DNA of 33,730 nt from Bilophila wadsworthia ATCC 49260 (GCF_000701705.1 NZ_JNJP01000043.1:1-33730); one strand, 5' to 3'. Shown: positions 24,245 to 32,674, numbered from the stretch's first letter. A program made the numbers and translations. The notes: generated from the letters alone by a model not told the origin.

Positions 24245-26275
24245 ATGCAAAAGACATCTTTCTTCCCCCCGTTTATCCGCACCCTCAGCGTCCTTTTTAT
24301 TGGCACGCTGTTGGCGCTTGTGCTGGCGCGAGGAGCCATGCTCGGCATCCTCTGGCCGGAAGTGGCCGGGAACCCCGCTTCCGACATCCTGAACGCCCTG
24401 TACATCGGTACGAAGTTCGATATTCGCATGGTCGTACTCGGGCTCATCCCCATTGCGCTCATCCTCGGGATCCCGCCTCTTGAGCGCCTTCTGGTCCGCA
24501 GCCGAGGCTTCCGTGGCTTGATCGACTTGCTGTACGCCGCGGTTTTCGCCGCGGCCACGCTCGTGTACATCATCGATTTCGGCTGGTTCTTCTACATGCA
24601 CACCCGCGTGGACGCGAGCCTGTTCGAACTGCTCGGCGACCCGGACATCGCCGGGACAATGGTCTGGGAAACTTACCCCGTCGTCTGGATCACGTTCGGG
24701 CTCATCGTGGTTACGGCGCTGTACGCCCTGTTCTTCGGCAAAACGCTGGCCAGGCACGAAGCCACGCCGCGCCTCGGATGGAAAGGCCGCACCGGATGGA
24801 GCGTCGCCACATTCGTGATCCTGTTCCTCCTCGGCTACGGACAGATCAGCTCCAACCTCTTCCCGCTGCGTTGGAGCAACGCCTTTTTCAGCGTGGACAA
24901 AAACATCTCCATCCTCGCCCTGAACCCCATCCAGAACCTCTTCGATACGGTCAACGCGGCGCGGGGGACCCGCCCGGACATCGAAGCCACCCGGGAAAGC
25001 TACCCCCGCGTCGCGGCATGGCTCCGCGTACCCAACCCCGATCCGCAAAAGCTCGACTTCATGCGCACGGTGCCCGGTACCCCGGCGGAACGGCAGGAAA
25101 AGCCGCTGAATGTGGTGGTCATCATCATGGAGTCCATGACATGGCCGCGCACGTCCTTCTCGCCCAACCTGACCGGCATTCCCGAGGACACCACGCCGAA
25201 CCTGATGGCCCTCTCCAAGGATTCGCTGTATTATCCGCTGTTCTTCGCGCCGACGCGCACCACCGCCCGCGCCATCTTCACCACCATGACCGGCATCCCG
25301 GACGTGAACCGCTCCGGCGGCACCAGTTCCCGCAATCAGGCGCTGGTGGATCAGGCGCTGATGATGAATGAGTTCAAAGGGTACAGCAAATATTACATGA
25401 TCGGCGGCAGCGCGAGCTGGGCCAACATCCGGGGCTTCCTCTCCCACAACATCGAAGGGCTGCACCTGCTTGAGGAAGGCTCGTGGAAAGCGCCCAATAC
25501 CGACGTGTGGGGCCTTTCCGATCTCGATCTGTTCCGCGAGGCGGCCGCCGCGCTCACGAAATCCCCGAAGCCGTTCGTGGCGGTCATCCAGACGGCGGGG
25601 TTCCACCGCCCCTACACCATCCCCGAAGACAACGCGGGATTCCAGATCAAACAGCCGTCCGAAGCCATCCTCAAAAACTACGGTTTCACCGGCGCGGACG
25701 AATACAACTCGCTCCGCTTCTCCGACCACTCGCTCGGCGAGTTCTTCAAAATCGCCCGGCAGCAGCCCTGGTTCGATAACACCGTGTTCGCCATTTTCGG
25801 CGATCACGGCCTGAACGACACGTCCCTGAACATGTCCCCCGGCTATCTGGCCTGCCGCCTCCAGAGCAACCATACGCCCATGCTCATCTACGCGCCCGGC
25901 CTCGTCGCTGCGGGCAAACTGCAGCCCGGCGTCGACGGCCGCCCGTGCGGCCAGCCGGACATCTTCCCCACGCTGGCGTCCCTCGCCGGAATCCCCTACC
26001 GCTACAACGCGATGGGGCGGAACCTCCTCGATCCGGATACCAAGCGGGATGAAATGCAGTTCCTCGGCGGGGAAACCGAATCCACGGTGCGGCTTGTGGA
26101 AAACGGCTATTGCTATATCCGCGAAACCGACGAACACATGTATAAAATGGACGCCCCCGTACTGGAGGATCTGCTCAACACGGACCCCGAACGCGCCGCC
26201 CACATGCGCCAGTACGCACAGGACTTCTACAACGTTTCCAAATATCTTTTGTATAACAATAAAAAATTCGACTAG
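24245..26275 (+). CDS. LTA synthase/OpgB-like membrane phosphotransferase (sulfatase fold)
   Basis: The 676-aa protein has five predicted membrane helices (about 11-33, 62-78, 95-115, 144-164, 186-203), followed by a periplasmic alkaline-phosphatase/sulfatase-fold domain. Catalytic features of the family are visible: IIMESM with metal-binding Glu296, the TRTTARAIF segment with a probable Thr nucleophile near residue 340, and the metal-binding GDHG (519-522). LTA synthases and OpgB use phosphatidylglycerol as a phosphoglycerol donor. In a Gram-negative cell the likely role is decorating periplasmic glucans or another envelope glycan, but a phosphoethanolamine donor is also possible. No ribosome-binding site precedes the ATG. 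The downstream methyltransferase-like gene is 356 nt away and not clearly linked. Confidence 0.88.
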   Translation: MQKTSFFPPFIRTLSVLFIGTLLALVLARGAMLGILWPEVAGNPASDILNALYIGTKFDIRMVVLGLIPIALILGIPPLERLLVRSRGFRGLIDLLYAAVFAAATLVYIIDFGWFFYMHTRVDASLFELLGDPDIAGTMVWETYPVVWITFGLIVVTALYALFFGKTLARHEATPRLGWKGRTGWSVATFVILFLLGYGQISSNLFPLRWSNAFFSVDKNISILALNPIQNLFDTVNAARGTRPDIEATRESYPRVAAWLRVPNPDPQKLDFMRTVPGTPAERQEKPLNVVVIIMESMTWPRTSFSPNLTGIPEDTTPNLMALSKDSLYYPLFFAPTRTTARAIFTTMTGIPDVNRSGGTSSRNQALVDQALMMNEFKGYSKYYMIGGSASWANIRGFLSHNIEGLHLLEEGSWKAPNTDVWGLSDLDLFREAAAALTKSPKPFVAVIQTAGFHRPYTIPEDNAGFQIKQPSEAILKNYGFTGADEYNSLRFSDHSLGEFFKIARQQPWFDNTVFAIFGDHGLNDTSLNMSPGYLACRLQSNHTPMLIYAPGLVAAGKLQPGVDGRPCGQPDIFPTLASLAGIPYRYNAMGRNLLDPDTKRDEMQFLGGETESTVRLVENGYCYIRETDEHMYKMDAPVLEDLLNTDPERAAHMRQYAQDFYNVSKYLLYNNKKFD

Positions 26276-26330
26276 CTCTGAAAGGCTCCTTTCTTCCCGA
26301 AAAACATGGGATGCCCGTAACGGTTCCCCA

Positions 26331-26374
26331 CAACCAACGAAGGCCGGTGTTTGCGCATCGGCCTTCGTTGGTTG
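26331..26374 (+). terminator. 16-bp stem-loop after the OpgB-like gene
   Basis: CAACCAACGAAGGCCG (26331-26346) pairs perfectly with the reverse arm at 26359-26374 across a 12-nt loop. The 3' arm is T/G-rich but no T-run follows. Just downstream is a direct repeat, TTGCATTCCG at 26384-26393 and 26405-26414. The stretch to 26631 otherwise holds nothing I recognise. Confidence 0.55.
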
Positions 26375-26631
26375 TAGCAGGGATTGCATTCCGCACGGGT
26401 ACGGTTGCATTCCGTAATGCCCCCAGACCGAAACGGGCTCTGCCGCAACGCGGCGCGATCTTCTCCTTCATGCTGAAAGCTCTTTGATAATAAGGGAGTA
26501 CGCGACTTCCTTTTCCAGAAAGGGCAAATGGCACGTTCCATGCTTTTGCGAGTGTGCAGCCTGCCGCCTCAGACGGAAAAGCGCTGCCGCGGACCTCGCG
26601 TCCTCCACGGAACATCAACAAAGGAAAACAT

Positions 26632-27348
26632 ATGCCTCACCCTACGATACACGCCGTTTGCCTCGCGTCTTCCGGCAGGGCCCTGTCCGGAACCTGCTCC
26701 GGGCCCGCCGCCTTCGTGAACAACCGCAAGAAAACAAGTCTCCATGAGTCCATTCTGTCCGGCATAAAGGCACGGTTCGGGGCACTGGCCCGATACGCCG
26801 CGGCCCTGGACGAAAAAGCGGCCGCCAGATTGTCCGCCGCGGATCATCCGCAGCAGGCCGCCAAACAATTGGAGACGCTCCTGCGCCTGCCGGAAACGGG
26901 AACGCTGCTGCACTTCGAAGCGGGGGACGGCGGTTTTCTGGAAGCCTTTCACGCCGCGCGGCCCGGCTGGGAACTTTCGGCCATCGAATCCGGCGACGCG
27001 TTCATGCGGTTGCTCAAAAAAGCGTTCCTGCGTTCCGCCTACAATGCGGACTACCGCGATGCCGACATCGTTTCCCGGTTCGACATCATCGCCGTTACCA
27101 AGCCTCTGGATGAAGTGGAGAAGCCTCTCAACGCCGTCCGCTGGCTGAGCCGCCGCCTCGCTGACAACGGCACGCTGTTCCTCTGGCAGCCCGCTCTCCG
27201 TATGGGCACGGGCTTGTCGCTCCACGGCCTCCCGATCCGCATCGCCAACCTTACGGCCCTTTGCAAAACCGCCGGGCTATCCGTGGACACCATTACAACG
27301 GAAGGCGAAGTCGTCTGCCTCTGTGCCCGGAATACGCCTCAACGCTAA
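26632..27348 (+). CDS. Class I methyltransferase-like protein
   Basis: This 238-aa protein looks like a divergent SAM-dependent methyltransferase. HFEAGDGGF (94-102) is in the place of the glycine-rich motif I, AIES (117-120) ends the second strand with an acidic residue, and FDIIAVTKPLDEV (150-162) matches the motif IV region. The C-terminal half ends with the pattern of an L..L...AGL..D.I segment and a final strand (EVVCLCARN). The first 85 residues are outside that fold and partly helical. ATG 26632 has AAGGAA 5 nt upstream; in-frame codons further upstream lack a site. Substrate and pathway are unknown, and the weak motif I leaves open that it is non-catalytic. Confidence 0.65.
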   Translation: MPHPTIHAVCLASSGRALSGTCSGPAAFVNNRKKTSLHESILSGIKARFGALARYAAALDEKAAARLSAADHPQQAAKQLETLLRLPETGTLLHFEAGDGGFLEAFHAARPGWELSAIESGDAFMRLLKKAFLRSAYNADYRDADIVSRFDIIAVTKPLDEVEKPLNAVRWLSRRLADNGTLFLWQPALRMGTGLSLHGLPIRIANLTALCKTAGLSVDTITTEGEVVCLCARNTPQR

Positions 27349-27362
27349 TACACGGGGAAACT

Positions 27363-27371
27363 TGTTAAAAT
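27363..27371 (+). promoter_or_regulatory. Possible extended -10 promoter for ilvB
   Basis: TGTTAAAAT fits an extended -10 box (TGn followed by TAAAAT, five of six bases). No good -35 is seen. The implied leader is about 225 nt long, with no Leu/Ile/Val-rich leader peptide that I could find. Confidence 0.35.
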
Positions 27372-27561
27372 GTGTGTCCCCAAAAAATATTGAAGAAAAG
27401 GCGGGGAGCCCTCCTCACGGCGCGCCAAAGGAACATAAGGCCATCCCTCTCCACGGGAAATCGCCTCCTTATGAGCCAAGGCCCGAAAACCGGAGAGAAA
27501 AAAGGAGGAAAGCCCGGCAAAAGGGCTAGACCTCCAACTGTCTCACGGCTATACACAACAG

Positions 27562-27602
27562 ACGGAGTGTTCTTTTCACCTTGTACCGAACGGAGTGTTC
27601 TT
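27562..27602 (+). repeat. 13-bp direct repeat at the ilvB ribosome-binding site
   Basis: ACGGAGTGTTCTT occurs at 27562-27574 and again at 27590-27602, 28 nt apart. The second copy contains the GGAG that serves ilvB, so the first is a second copy of the same ribosome-binding segment without a start codon at the right distance. Confidence 0.6.
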
Positions 27603-27604
27603 CA

Positions 27605-29299
27605 ATGCAGTTGAACGGTGCCAGAATTCTCATCGAGTGTCTGATTCGCGAAGGCGTCAACATCATCTTCGGGTATCCCGGGGGGTCCGTACTGGACATC
27701 TATGATGAACTGCCCCAGTACGGCGAACAGCTACGCCACATTCTGGTACGTCACGAGCAGGCCGCCGTTCACGCCGCCGACGGATACGCCCGCGCTACGG
27801 GCAAGGTCGGCGTCTGCATGGCCACATCCGGCCCCGGAGCCACCAACACGGTGACCGGCATCGCGACCGCGTATTGCGATTCCATCCCGATGGTGATTTT
27901 CACCGGGCAGGTACCCACCGGCCTCATCGGCAACGACGCGTTCCAGGAGGTGGACATTGCGGGCATCACACGCCCCTGCACCAAACACAACTATGTGGTG
28001 AAGGACGTGAAGGATCTCGCCAAGGTCGTACGGCAGGCCTTCTATCTGGCCCGTTCCGGGCGTCCCGGCCCCGTACTTGTGGACCTGCCCAAGAACGTGC
28101 TTCAGGGTTCGGCCGAATTCGTCTGGCCCGAAGACGTGAGCCTGCGCAGCTACAACCCGACCTACCGCCCCAATTACGCCCAGATCCGCAAGGTCGTGGA
28201 CGCGCTCTACAATGCGGAGCGCCCCCTGCTGTTCGGCGGGGGCGGCGTGATTATGTCCAACGCCAGCGAAGAGTTCCGCAATCTCGCCAAGAACCTGAGC
28301 ATCCCGGTGACCTGTTCCCTGATGGGCCTCGGCGCGTTCCCCTGCGATCACCCGCAGTGGCTCGGTATGCTCGGTATGCACGGGACCTATGCCGCCAACA
28401 AAGCCGTCAGCAACGCCGACCTCCTGATTGCCGTGGGCGTGCGCTTCGACGACCGCGTGACCGGACGCCTCTCCTCCTTTGCGCCCAAGGCCACCATCGT
28501 CCATATCGACATCGACCCCACGTCCATCCACAAGAACGTCAACGTGCGTATCCCCGTGGTGGGCGACTGCCGCAATTCGCTGGTCGCCATCCGCGAACAC
28601 CTCGCCGCCCGCGAACCGCTCCCCTGGAAGGAACGCTTCGCCGCATGGCAGGGCCAGCTTGACGAATGGAAGCAGGAACAGCCCATTACCTGGACACCCG
28701 GCGAAACGACGATCAAGCCGCAGGAAGTCATCAAGGCCGTGGACAAAATCACGGAAGGCAAGGCCATCCTGACCACGGAAGTGGGCCAGCACCAGATGTG
28801 GGCCGCGCAGCTCTACAACTTCACGGAACCGCGCACCCTGCTCACCTCGGGCGGCCTCGGGACCATGGGCTACGGCTTCCCCGCCGCCATCGGCGCGCAG
28901 TTCGCCTATCCCAACAAGCTCGTCATCGACGTGTCCGGCGACGGATCGTTCCAGATGAACCTCCAGGAACTCATCACCGCCGTCAGCAACAAGCTGCCGG
29001 TCAAGGTACTGCTCCTGAACAACGGCTGTCTGGGCATGGTCCGCCAGCTCCAGGATCTTTTCTACGGAGGCCGCCTCAACGCCGTGGACATCCCGGATCA
29101 GCCGGACTTCGTGAAGCTCGCCGAAGCCTATGGGGCCGAAGGCTACCGCGTCGCCAAGCTGGAAGATCTTGAATCCACGCTCCGCACCGCGTTTGCCAGC
29201 CCGAACACGGCCATCATCGACGTCATCGTCGAGCGCGACGAAAACGTGTACCCCACTGTACCCTCCGGGGCTTCGCTGGACGAAATGCTGTTGCTGTAA
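27605..29299 (+). CDS. ilvB: Acetolactate synthase, large (catalytic) subunit
   Basis: The enzyme joins two pyruvates, or pyruvate and 2-oxobutyrate, in the first common step to valine, leucine and isoleucine. The 564-aa protein has the thiamine-diphosphate enzyme plan: N-terminal domain with GYPGGSVLDIYDEL and catalytic Glu51 in RHEQAAVHAADGYAR; SGPGATN; a central FAD-binding domain (FDDRVTGR); and the C-terminal GDGSFQMN...NN thiamine-diphosphate motif. GGAG lies 9 nt before ATG 27605. No ilvN regulatory subunit gene is next to it, as would be usual; dapA follows instead. Assignment to the biosynthetic AHAS group rather than another thiamine-dependent enzyme is from these motifs. Confidence 0.95.
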   Translation: MQLNGARILIECLIREGVNIIFGYPGGSVLDIYDELPQYGEQLRHILVRHEQAAVHAADGYARATGKVGVCMATSGPGATNTVTGIATAYCDSIPMVIFTGQVPTGLIGNDAFQEVDIAGITRPCTKHNYVVKDVKDLAKVVRQAFYLARSGRPGPVLVDLPKNVLQGSAEFVWPEDVSLRSYNPTYRPNYAQIRKVVDALYNAERPLLFGGGGVIMSNASEEFRNLAKNLSIPVTCSLMGLGAFPCDHPQWLGMLGMHGTYAANKAVSNADLLIAVGVRFDDRVTGRLSSFAPKATIVHIDIDPTSIHKNVNVRIPVVGDCRNSLVAIREHLAAREPLPWKERFAAWQGQLDEWKQEQPITWTPGETTIKPQEVIKAVDKITEGKAILTTEVGQHQMWAAQLYNFTEPRTLLTSGGLGTMGYGFPAAIGAQFAYPNKLVIDVSGDGSFQMNLQELITAVSNKLPVKVLLLNNGCLGMVRQLQDLFYGGRLNAVDIPDQPDFVKLAEAYGAEGYRVAKLEDLESTLRTAFASPNTAIIDVIVERDENVYPTVPSGASLDEMLLL

Positions 29300-29309
29300 A
29301 AACTTTGGG

Positions 29310-29341
29310 GGAGGGAACCCTTCCGCGAACGGTTTCCCTCC
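29310..29341. repeat. Dispersed palindromic repeat, probable ilvB terminator
   Basis: GGAGGGAACC (29310-29319) faces GGTTTCCCTCC (29331-29341), pairing with one bulged T, around CTTCCGCGAAC. It starts 10 nt after the ilvB stop and is followed by CTTTC. The spacer to dapA (29342-29571) also holds an ACGGCG/CGCCGT hairpin near 29487-29506 and no gene. Confidence 0.75.
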
Positions 29342-29571
29342 CTTTCAAGGCGCATCGCCTTTCCTTCCCTTTTTTCAACCGTGGGGAGGCCGCTCGGAAG
29401 GCCGTTTCAAGAGCGCGAATGCATATTGGAACGGCGGCTGTGCGGAAAAACCGTAAAACAAAACTGTTGGGCGCACGGAACCCGGAACGGCGCTTTTTGC
29501 CGCCGTCCGCTTTACTGCCTCCGTGCTTTACGATACGTTCAGACCCATCACCGTACCGAAAGGGGATTGTT

Positions 29572-30462
29572 ATGACTACCGGACGTTTCCACGGAGCTTT
29601 CACAGCACTGGTGACGCCGTTCAAGAACGGCAAGATCGATGAGGAAGCTTACCGTGAATTCATCGAATGGCAGATCGAACAGGGCATCGACGGCCTCGTG
29701 CCCTGCGGCACCACCGGCGAATCCGCCACGATGACCCACGACGAGCATGAAGCCGCTATCCGCATCTGCGTCGAGCAGGTCAACAAACGCGTTCCCGTCA
29801 TCGCCGGCGCGGGCTCCAACAACACCCGCGAAGCCATCCCTCTGACCCAGTTCGCCAAAAATGTCGGGGCGGACGCCGCCCTGCACATCACCCCCTATTA
29901 CAACAAGCCCACGCAGGAAGGCCTGTACCAGCACTTCAAGACCATCTGTTCCGAAGTGTCCATGCCCGTCATCCTGTACAACGTGCCCGGCCGCACCGGC
30001 TGCAACATGCTGCCCCCCACCGTGGCCCGCATCGCCCGTGATGTGCCCGATGTCGTGGGCATCAAGGAAGCCACCGCGGATCTCATCCATGTATCCGACC
30101 TCGTGGAACAGTGCCCCGAAGGTTTCCAGATCCTCTCCGGCGACGACTTCACCGTGCTGCCCCACATCGCCGTGGGCGGCTGCGGCGTCATCTCCGTGAC
30201 CGCGAACGTCGCGCCCAAGCTGATGGCCGACCTCTGCAAGGCCACCCTCGCCGGGGATATGGACGAAGCCAGACGCCTGCACTTCAAGCTCATGCCCATC
30301 AACCGGGCCATGTTCCTTGAAACCAACCCGATCCCGGTCAAGACCGCCGTATGCATGATGCGCGGCCTTGATCTCGAGTTCCGTCTGCCTATGGTTCCGC
30401 TTATGCCGGACAACCTTGAAAAGCTGACCAAGATACTCAACGATTGCGACCTGCTTCATTAA
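29572..30462 (+). CDS. dapA: 4-hydroxy-tetrahydrodipicolinate synthase
   Basis: DapA condenses pyruvate with aspartate semialdehyde, the first step committed to diaminopimelate and lysine. The 296-aa TIM barrel shows all catalytic residues: Thr47-Thr48 in PCGTTGES, Tyr136 in LYNVPGRTG, Arg141, and the Schiff-base Lys165 in GIKEATAD. The length is standard. ATG 29572 is preceded by an AAAGGGGA-like site; the longer reading upstream would translate the ilvB-side repeat and is rejected. A terminator follows the stop codon. Confidence 0.97.
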   Translation: MTTGRFHGAFTALVTPFKNGKIDEEAYREFIEWQIEQGIDGLVPCGTTGESATMTHDEHEAAIRICVEQVNKRVPVIAGAGSNNTREAIPLTQFAKNVGADAALHITPYYNKPTQEGLYQHFKTICSEVSMPVILYNVPGRTGCNMLPPTVARIARDVPDVVGIKEATADLIHVSDLVEQCPEGFQILSGDDFTVLPHIAVGGCGVISVTANVAPKLMADLCKATLAGDMDEARRLHFKLMPINRAMFLETNPIPVKTAVCMMRGLDLEFRLPMVPLMPDNLEKLTKILNDCDLLH

Positions 30463-30478
30463 TGCAAGCGTACGTAAG

Positions 30479-30510
30479 CGCCACGGCCTCCTCGGAGTCC
30501 GTGGCGTTTT
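30479..30510 (+). terminator. Intrinsic terminator after dapA
   Basis: CGCCACGG (30479-30486) pairs with CCGTGGCG (30499-30506), with an inner CTCC/GGAG stem, and TTTTGCGTTT follows. It separates dapA from hisI. Confidence 0.85.
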
Positions 30511-30542
30511 GCGTTTGAAAAACATACGTACAAGGAGACTTC

Positions 30543-30935
30543 ATGGAATCGTCACTTGCCTTTGCGCCGGACTTCAGCAAGTCTGGGGGCCTCATCGCCG
30601 CCGTCGCGCAGGATGCGGAAACCCTTGATGTTCTCATGCTGGCGTGGATGAACCCCGAAGCATGGGAAAAGACCCTCGAAACGGGCGAAGCCCATTATTA
30701 CAGCCGCAGCCGCAAGTGCCTGTGGCATAAAGGCGGCACGTCGGGGCATGTGCAGAAGGTGAAGTCCATCCGGCTTGATTGCGACGGCGACGCCGTCGTG
30801 CTGCTCATCGAACAGATCGGCGGGGCAGCCTGCCATGAAGGGTACAGAAGCTGCTTCTCGCGTGAACTCCGCGACGGTAAGGTTTCCCGCTGTTCCGAAC
30901 TCGTATTTGATCCCAAAGAGGTGTACAATGGCTAA
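30543..30935 (+). CDS. hisI: Phosphoribosyl-AMP cyclohydrolase
   Basis: HisI opens the adenine ring of phosphoribosyl-AMP, the third step of histidine synthesis. The 130-aa protein is the single-domain form, without the HisE pyrophosphohydrolase domain. It shows SRSRKCLWHKGGTSGH (54-69), the magnesium-binding Asp-Cys-Asp-Gly-Asp (79-83), and zinc-type cysteines Cys80, Cys97 and Cys104. AAGGAG precedes the ATG. Its last 8 bases overlap the start of hisG, so the two are translationally coupled. Confidence 0.96.
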   Translation: MESSLAFAPDFSKSGGLIAAVAQDAETLDVLMLAWMNPEAWEKTLETGEAHYYSRSRKCLWHKGGTSGHVQKVKSIRLDCDGDAVVLLIEQIGGAACHEGYRSCFSRELRDGKVSRCSELVFDPKEVYNG

Positions 30936-31806
30936 TCCCATTCTCAAGCTCGGCCTGCCCAAAGGCTCTCTGGAAGACCCGACCATCGATCTCTTCGACC
31001 GTGCCGGTTGGAAAGTGCGCAAGCATCCCCGCAACTATTTCCCCGACATCAACGATCCCGAGATCACGGCCCGCCTCTGCCGCGTGCAGGAAATCCCCCT
31101 CTACATTCAGGACGGCGTGCTTGATCTCGGCCTGACCGGCAAGGATTGGGTGAAGGAAACCAAGGCCGACGTGGTGGTGGTTTCCGACCTCATCTACTCC
31201 AAGGTTTCCAACAAGCCCGCCCGCTGGGTGCTCGCCGTCGCCGACGACTCCCCCTACCAGAAGCCCGAAGACCTCGCGGGCAGGCGTATCGCCACCGAGC
31301 TCATGGGCGTGTGCACCGAATATTTCAAGGAACGCAACATCCCGGTCAACATCAACTATTCGTGGGGCGCGACCGAAGCCAAGGTTGTGGAAGGCCTCGC
31401 CGACGCCATCGTGGAAGTGACGGAGACGGAAACCACCATCCGCGCCCATGATCTCCGCGTCATCGACGAAGTGCTGGTGACGAACACGGTGCTCATCGCC
31501 AACGCCGCTGCCATGCAGGACCCGGAAAAGCGCCGCAAGATCGAACAGATCGATCTGCTCCTCCAGGGCGCACTGCGTGCCGAGTCGCTCGTCTGCCTCA
31601 AGATGAACGCCCCCGCCGCCAAGCTGGACGCCGTCCTCGCTCTGCTGCCCTCCCTGAATTCCCCCACCGTCGCCCCGCTTCAGAACGGCGAATGGCTCTC
31701 TCTTGAAACCGTGGTCAGCACCGGCATCGTCCGCGACCTCATCCCCCAGCTCCGCGAAGCCGGAGCCGAGGGAATTCTGGAATACGCGCTGAACAAGGTT
31801 ATCTAA
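30928..31806 (+). CDS. hisG: ATP phosphoribosyltransferase, long form
   Basis: HisG joins ATP to PRPP, the first and feedback-controlled step of histidine synthesis. At 292 aa it is the long form, which carries its own C-terminal regulatory domain and does not need HisZ. Family features are LGLPKGSLEDPTIDLF at the start, DGVLDLGLTGKDWV, the PRPP-binding segment DAIVEVTETETTIRAHDLRV, and the C-terminal domain (APAAKLDAVLALLPSLNSPTVAPL, VVSTGIVRDLIPQL). The ATG lies inside the end of hisI (ATGGCTAA overlap). The gene is followed at once by a run of palindromes. Confidence 0.97.
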   Translation: MANPILKLGLPKGSLEDPTIDLFDRAGWKVRKHPRNYFPDINDPEITARLCRVQEIPLYIQDGVLDLGLTGKDWVKETKADVVVVSDLIYSKVSNKPARWVLAVADDSPYQKPEDLAGRRIATELMGVCTEYFKERNIPVNINYSWGATEAKVVEGLADAIVEVTETETTIRAHDLRVIDEVLVTNTVLIANAAAMQDPEKRRKIEQIDLLLQGALRAESLVCLKMNAPAAKLDAVLALLPSLNSPTVAPLQNGEWLSLETVVSTGIVRDLIPQLREAGAEGILEYALNKVI

Positions 31807-31812
31807 GGGGAA

Positions 31813-31880
31813 ATGCCTCCGGCGGGCAGGGCTCCGCCCTGCACCCGCTGGGGGGCGAGCCGCCCCCCAGACCCCGGCAT
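31813..31880. repeat. GC-rich repeat with a three-way-junction fold
   Basis: ATGCC (31813-31817) and GGCAT (31876-31880) close a region holding two hairpins: GCAGGG/CCCTGC (31826-31831, 31837-31842) and CTGGGGGGC/GCCCCCCAG (31848-31856, 31862-31870). The shape and GC content suggest a REP-like element. It begins 6 nt after hisG. Confidence 0.7.
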
Positions 31881-31881
31881 A

Positions 31882-31947
31882 ACGGCGGACGCAAAAGGGT
31901 TCCGCATCCAGCTTGCGCTGGACACGGAACCCTTTTGCGTCCGCCGT
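31882..31947. repeat. 66-nt near-perfect hairpin
   Basis: Arms 31882-31904 and 31925-31947 are perfect 23-bp inverse complements. Inside, after a CA/CA mismatch, TCCAGC (31907-31912) pairs with GCTGGA (31917-31922) over a TTGC tetraloop. It may be a strong two-way terminator between convergent hisG and rlmH, or a mobile palindrome. Confidence 0.85.
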
Positions 31948-31996
31948 CTTGTCTTCGTCGGGAGTCCCCCGTTCGAGGTCACGGTGACACGCTCAA

Positions 31997-32017
31997 TTTT
32001 TGTAATTAATACAAAAA
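31997..32017. promoter_or_regulatory. AT-rich palindrome, operator- or terminator-like
   Basis: TTTTTGTA (31997-32004) and TACAAAAA (32010-32017) form an 8-bp inverted repeat about ATTAA, in an otherwise GC-rich region. The core TTGTA-N5-TACAA has the form of a dimeric regulator site, but no gene starts nearby, so a two-way terminator is as likely. Confidence 0.4.
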
Positions 32018-32131
32018 ATCCAAGAATGCACTGCCGGGAAACTTTCAACAAACCTCGACATGCCGCATCACCGCAACCATCATCCGCACCGTTTACAAAA
32101 GTCTTTGAAGAGGAAGGGGGAGGTTTGGAGA

Positions 32132-32168
32132 GGGGAGGGGAAACTTCTTTAGAAAGTTTCCCCTCCCC
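32132..32168. repeat. Dispersed palindromic repeat before the rlmH 3' end
   Basis: A perfect 15-bp inverted repeat, 32132-32146 and 32154-32168 (arms GGGGAGGGGAAACTT and its complement), with a 7-nt CTTTAGA loop. It lies between the convergent ends of hisG and rlmH, 32 nt past the rlmH stop, and could terminate rlmH. Confidence 0.85.
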
Positions 32169-32200
32169 CCCCTCCAATCTTCATTTCCACCCCAGCTCCA

Positions 32201-32674
32201 TCAATGATGATACGGCAGCCCGCGCGTTAACGACTCGGCACGGTACAACTGCTCAAAAAGTACGACGCGGGCAAGCTCATGCGTCATAGTAAGGGGGCCA
32301 AGGGCGATCAAATGGCTAGCCGCCTGCTTTACGGAATCGTCAAGCCCAAAGGCCCCGCCGATGATAAAACAGGGGCGGCGGCTGGCGTTCTCGGAAAGCC
32401 GCTCCAGAAAAACGGAGAATTGCCGGGAGGTAAAGGTCTTCCCCCGTTCGTCAAGCACGACGGGAATGTCGGAGGCGGAAAGGGCGGATAGAATCCCCTT
32501 GCCTTCCAAAGCATTACGGTCAACAATAGGCAAGGAAGGATCACCGTCCTTGATAATGGACTCGGTGAACGCCCGCCAGCGGACGAGCCGCTCAACGTAA
32601 TGCTCAGCGGCCGCCTTCCAGAAGGGCGTCTTCAAACGCCCCACGGCAACGATTCGCAATGGTTTTAAAGTCAT
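32201..32674 (-). CDS. rlmH: 23S rRNA pseudouridine-1915 N3-methyltransferase
   Basis: RlmH is a small SPOUT methyltransferase that acts on 70S ribosomes at position 1915 of helix 69. The 157-aa protein has the family length, the knot segment IIGGAFGLDD with the SAM-binding loop, LGPLTMTHELARVVLFEQLYRA, and the hallmark end LPYHH. ATG 32674 begins MTLKPLRIVAVGRLK, the usual RlmH start; longer in-frame readings add unrelated sequence. The ribosome-binding site is weak (AGGG). It is divergent from the TsaC/Sua5 gene, with 113 nt between. Confidence 0.95.
   Translation of the reverse strand: MTLKPLRIVAVGRLKTPFWKAAAEHYVERLVRWRAFTESIIKDGDPSLPIVDRNALEGKGILSALSASDIPVVLDERGKTFTSRQFSVFLERLSENASRRPCFIIGGAFGLDDSVKQAASHLIALGPLTMTHELARVVLFEQLYRAESLTRGLPYHH

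Noticed and set aside
26384..26421. Direct repeat TTGCATTCCG (two copies, 21 nt apart) and a small GCATT/AATGC hairpin
   Set aside because: Too short and isolated to call an operator or CRISPR-like array; no third copy or regular spacer was seen.
31807..32200. Open frame of about 158 codons after hisG
   Set aside because: It runs straight through three palindromes, has no ribosome-binding site and encodes low-complexity peptide; it is a by-product of the repeats.
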